Assembly: GCF_014202115.1 (NCBI RefSeq)
Contig: NZ_JACHFW010000001.1
Coordinates: 434,001 to 498,000, forward strand
DNA length: 64,000 nt
Direction of reading: 5' to 3'
From: Catenibacillus scindens
GTDB taxonomy: Bacteria; Bacillota; Clostridia; Lachnospirales; Lachnospiraceae
Made by a program: the position numbers and the translations under genes. The notes beneath the pieces are model-generated. The model did no database searches and was not told where the DNA came from. It was given only the letters and a program-made list of their open reading frames with translations. This document shows positions 62,167 through 64,000 of the stretch, in pieces. Each line of letters opens with the position of its first letter. The first letter of the stretch is position 1.

Positions 62167-63353
62167 TTTGTTTCACCTTCCGGATGATTTCTCACATAAT
62201 CTACAAAGCGGGCGATCCTGTCTGTAGCCGTCTTTAATTCTTCCAGGGAATAAGCGTAGGAAATACGCAGGAATCCTTCGCCGCAGTCACCAAAGGCAGT
62301 TCCCGGAACTACAGCCACTTTCTCCGCCTGGAGAAGTTTCTGGGCAAACTCATCTGAAGTCATGTTCAGGCTTTTAATGCTTGGAAAAATGTAAAAGGCC
62401 CCGAAAGGCTCAAAACATTCCAGTCCCATTTTTCGGAAAGTGTGAACAAGGAACTTGCGGCGCTGGTCATAAGACTGGCGCATCTTTTCCACCTCGGCAT
62501 CCCCGTATTTTAATGCCTGAACCGCGGCGTACTGGCTGGTGGTAGGGGCGCACATAATGGCAAACTGATGAATCTTTATCATCTGCTCAATAATATCTTT
62601 CGGTCCGCAGGCATAGCCCAGACGCCAACCGGTCATGGCAAATGCCTTAGAAAAACCGTTAATCAGGATGGTCCGCTCTTTCATCCCCGGCAGGGAGGCG
62701 ATGGACACGTGATCTGCCCCGTAGGTCAGGGCACCGTAAATCTCATCAGACATGACAAATATATCTTTTTCAATACAGATCCTTGCAATATCTTCCAGAT
62801 CTTTTTTCTCCATGATTGCCCCTGTTGGATTATTGGGGAAAGGCATGATCAGTACTTTGGTCTTTGGAGTGATGGCCGCCAGCAGTTCTTCCTTCGTCAG
62901 CCGAAACTCGTTTTTTTCTTTCAGGTTAATGATCACCGGCACCCCTCCGGCCAAAATAGTACATGGCTCATAGGACACATAGCTTGGCTGGGGGATCAGC
63001 ACTTCATCGCCAGGATCAAGCATAGCCCGCAGACCGATATCAATGGCCTCAGAACCACCCACAGTCACCAGGATCTCATGCTGATAATCATATGTAACAT
63101 TGCAGTGGCGCTCCAGATAATGGGAAATCTCCTCCCGCAGTTCCTTCAGGCCAGAGTTGGAAGTGTAAAAAGTGCGCCCTTTTTCCAGGGAGTAAATTCC
63201 TTCCTCCCGAATAAACCACGGAGTATCAAAATCCGGCTCGCCTACGCCCAGGGATATCACGTCCGGGTCGTTCATTTCAGTCACAAGGTCGAAAAATTTC
63301 CGGATGCCGGAAGGCTTAATCTGTGTTATAGTTTTTGACAATGGATTTCTCAA
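62163..63353 (-). CDS. Class I/II PLP-dependent aminotransferase
   Basis: A 396-residue aspartate-aminotransferase-fold enzyme. The PLP lysine is in INGFSKAFAMTGWRLGY, with NNPTGAIM and SDEIYGALTYG upstream. It belongs to the PatA/AspC/MalY-related group of class I enzymes. Substrate not determinable. It lies behind an Lrp-type regulator gene (overlap of four bases), which suggests regulation by an amino acid. Confidence 0.92.
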   Translation of the reverse strand: MRNPLSKTITQIKPSGIRKFFDLVTEMNDPDVISLGVGEPDFDTPWFIREEGIYSLEKGRTFYTSNSGLKELREEISHYLERHCNVTYDYQHEILVTVGGSEAIDIGLRAMLDPGDEVLIPQPSYVSYEPCTILAGGVPVIINLKEKNEFRLTKEELLAAITPKTKVLIMPFPNNPTGAIMEKKDLEDIARICIEKDIFVMSDEIYGALTYGADHVSIASLPGMKERTILINGFSKAFAMTGWRLGYACGPKDIIEQMIKIHQFAIMCAPTTSQYAAVQALKYGDAEVEKMRQSYDQRRKFLVHTFRKMGLECFEPFGAFYIFPSIKSLNMTSDEFAQKLLQAEKVAVVPGTAFGDCGEGFLRISYAYSLEELKTATDRIARFVDYVRNHPEGETK

Positions 63354-63832
63354 GGTGTAATCAGCATCCTTTCCTTTTTCGTTTCCGGAATCATAATCGT
63401 TCCGTGGTCTTTATATTTCTTTAATACAAAATGAGTGGCCGTGCTTAAAATAGACTCCATAGTGGCCAGCTTGGAAGATACGAAATGAGCCACTTCCTGT
63501 AAAGACTTGCCCTCAAGGATCACAAGCAGATCAAAGCCGCCGGAGATCAAATACACCGTATCTACCTCGCTGAAATTGTAAATGCGCTCAGCGATCTTGT
63601 CAAAGCCCTGCCCTCTCTGAGGTGTCACCCGGACTTCAATAAGAGCCACAACCTTGTCCACGGAAGTGTTTCCCCAGTTGATAATAGTATGGTAACCGCA
63701 GATGGTTTTGTCCCTCTCCATTTCATAAATGGCCTGGGCCACATCTTCTTCCTTTTCACCCAGCACGATGGCCAGGTCTTCTACACTGATCTTGCTGTTT
63801 TTCTCTATAACAGATAATATTTTCTCCTTCAT
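63350..63832 (-). CDS. Lrp/AsnC family transcriptional regulator
   Basis: About 160 residues from ATG 63832 (AGGAAGG eight bases upstream; an earlier in-frame ATG lies inside the previous gene). N-terminal helix-turn-helix (KISVEDLAIVLGEKEEDVAQ) and a C-terminal effector-binding fold ending in KKYKDHGTIMIPE. Likely controls the aminotransferase that overlaps it. Confidence 0.92.
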   Translation of the reverse strand: MKEKILSVIEKNSKISVEDLAIVLGEKEEDVAQAIYEMERDKTICGYHTIINWGNTSVDKVVALIEVRVTPQRGQGFDKIAERIYNFSEVDTVYLISGGFDLLVILEGKSLQEVAHFVSSKLATMESILSTATHFVLKKYKDHGTIMIPETKKERMLITP

Positions 63833-64000
63833 TCTATCTGCCTTCCTTTCATTTTTATACATTCTTCCAGACCTCTTGGAGGTTCCAGATAGCGCCTCTC
63901 ATCGTCATTGATAATCACCCTGTCATTGCCTGATGTAAAACAGCCGATAACCGCAGCGTCAATCCCCTGCTGCTTTAACAGATGGGTCAGCCGCTCCCCG
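63829..64000 (-). CDS. AIR synthase-related protein, C-terminal end only
   Basis: Open from the window edge to TGA 63829, which overlaps the Lrp start (ATGA). The 56 visible residues include GIDAAVIGCFTSGNDRVIIN and DDERRYLEPPRG, typical of the C-terminus of HypE/AIR-synthase-like ATP-binding proteins. The rest lies outside the window. First visible gene of the operon with the Lrp regulator, aminotransferase and trmL. Confidence 0.7.
   Translation of the reverse strand, partial: GERLTHLLKQQGIDAAVIGCFTSGNDRVIINDDERRYLEPPRGLEECIKMKGRQIE

Noticed and set aside
62568-63338. 256-codon plus-strand frame opposite the aminotransferase gene
   Set aside because: Antisense shadow of a conserved enzyme, without family motifs.

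Overview
The window looks like chromosome of a Gram-positive Clostridia member, most likely Lachnospiraceae. The reasons are strong AGGAGG-type ribosome sites, sigma-A promoters of the TTGACA-17-TATAAT type, a T-box leader on ileS, a DUF4364 gene, a clostridial cyclic-lactone (AgrD-type) peptide, YesM/YesN regulators, and the tig-clpP-clpX-lon-engB gene order of Firmicutes. The genus cannot be fixed from the sequence alone. No rRNA, tRNA, CRISPR array, transposase or prophage gene was seen.

Layout. 1-5,100: the end of an ABC ATPase gene, a LacI-type regulator, malic enzyme, a YtqA-like radical SAM enzyme and DUF4364. 5,165-11,500: protein quality-control block (engB, lon, clpX, clpP, tig; all minus). 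11,500-16,750: a repeat-rich gap, an EAL phosphodiesterase with a degenerate GGDEF domain, nth, a YitT/YczE-type membrane protein and an iron-sulfur-type flavoprotein. 16,929-27,342: a ribose/galactose-type ABC importer behind a long operon of truA, an OmpR/HK pair, a YesN/YesM pair and a catalytically degraded RbsA-like ATPase. 27,600-34,600: a heptad-repeat coiled-coil protein, glgP, and ileS with an isoleucine T-box followed by unexpected extra hairpins.

34,600-51,100 is the most interesting stretch. A minus-strand operon begins with an unlisted 50-residue AgrD-like peptide gene (41,258-41,410), then a lipoprotein and a LanFEG-like ABC transporter (three membrane subunits and one ATPase). 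Divergently lies an AgrC-like histidine kinase, then an antisense AgrB protease, then an AgrA-like LytTR regulator. The agrA promoter and the promoter of the following efflux operon (two adaptors, MacB-type ATPase and FtsX-type permease) carry LytTR-type direct repeats at identical distance from the -10 box. I read this as one peptide quorum-sensing circuit wired to two transporters. The 918-residue adaptor carries a large low-complexity and triple-module insertion.

51,100-53,220 is a decayed accessory patch: a frameshifted gene, a HicB antitoxin tail and a fragmented unknown gene. 53,300-64,000 is housekeeping: rlmD, yhaM, mutS2, uppP, pepF, trmL, an aminotransferase, an Lrp-type regulator and the end of an AIR-synthase-related gene.

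Three genes (34,943-36,031, 36,792-37,000 and 51,132-51,832) are each restored by one extra base in an A/T homopolymer. This may be sequencing under-calling or true decay and affects how those genes should be read.
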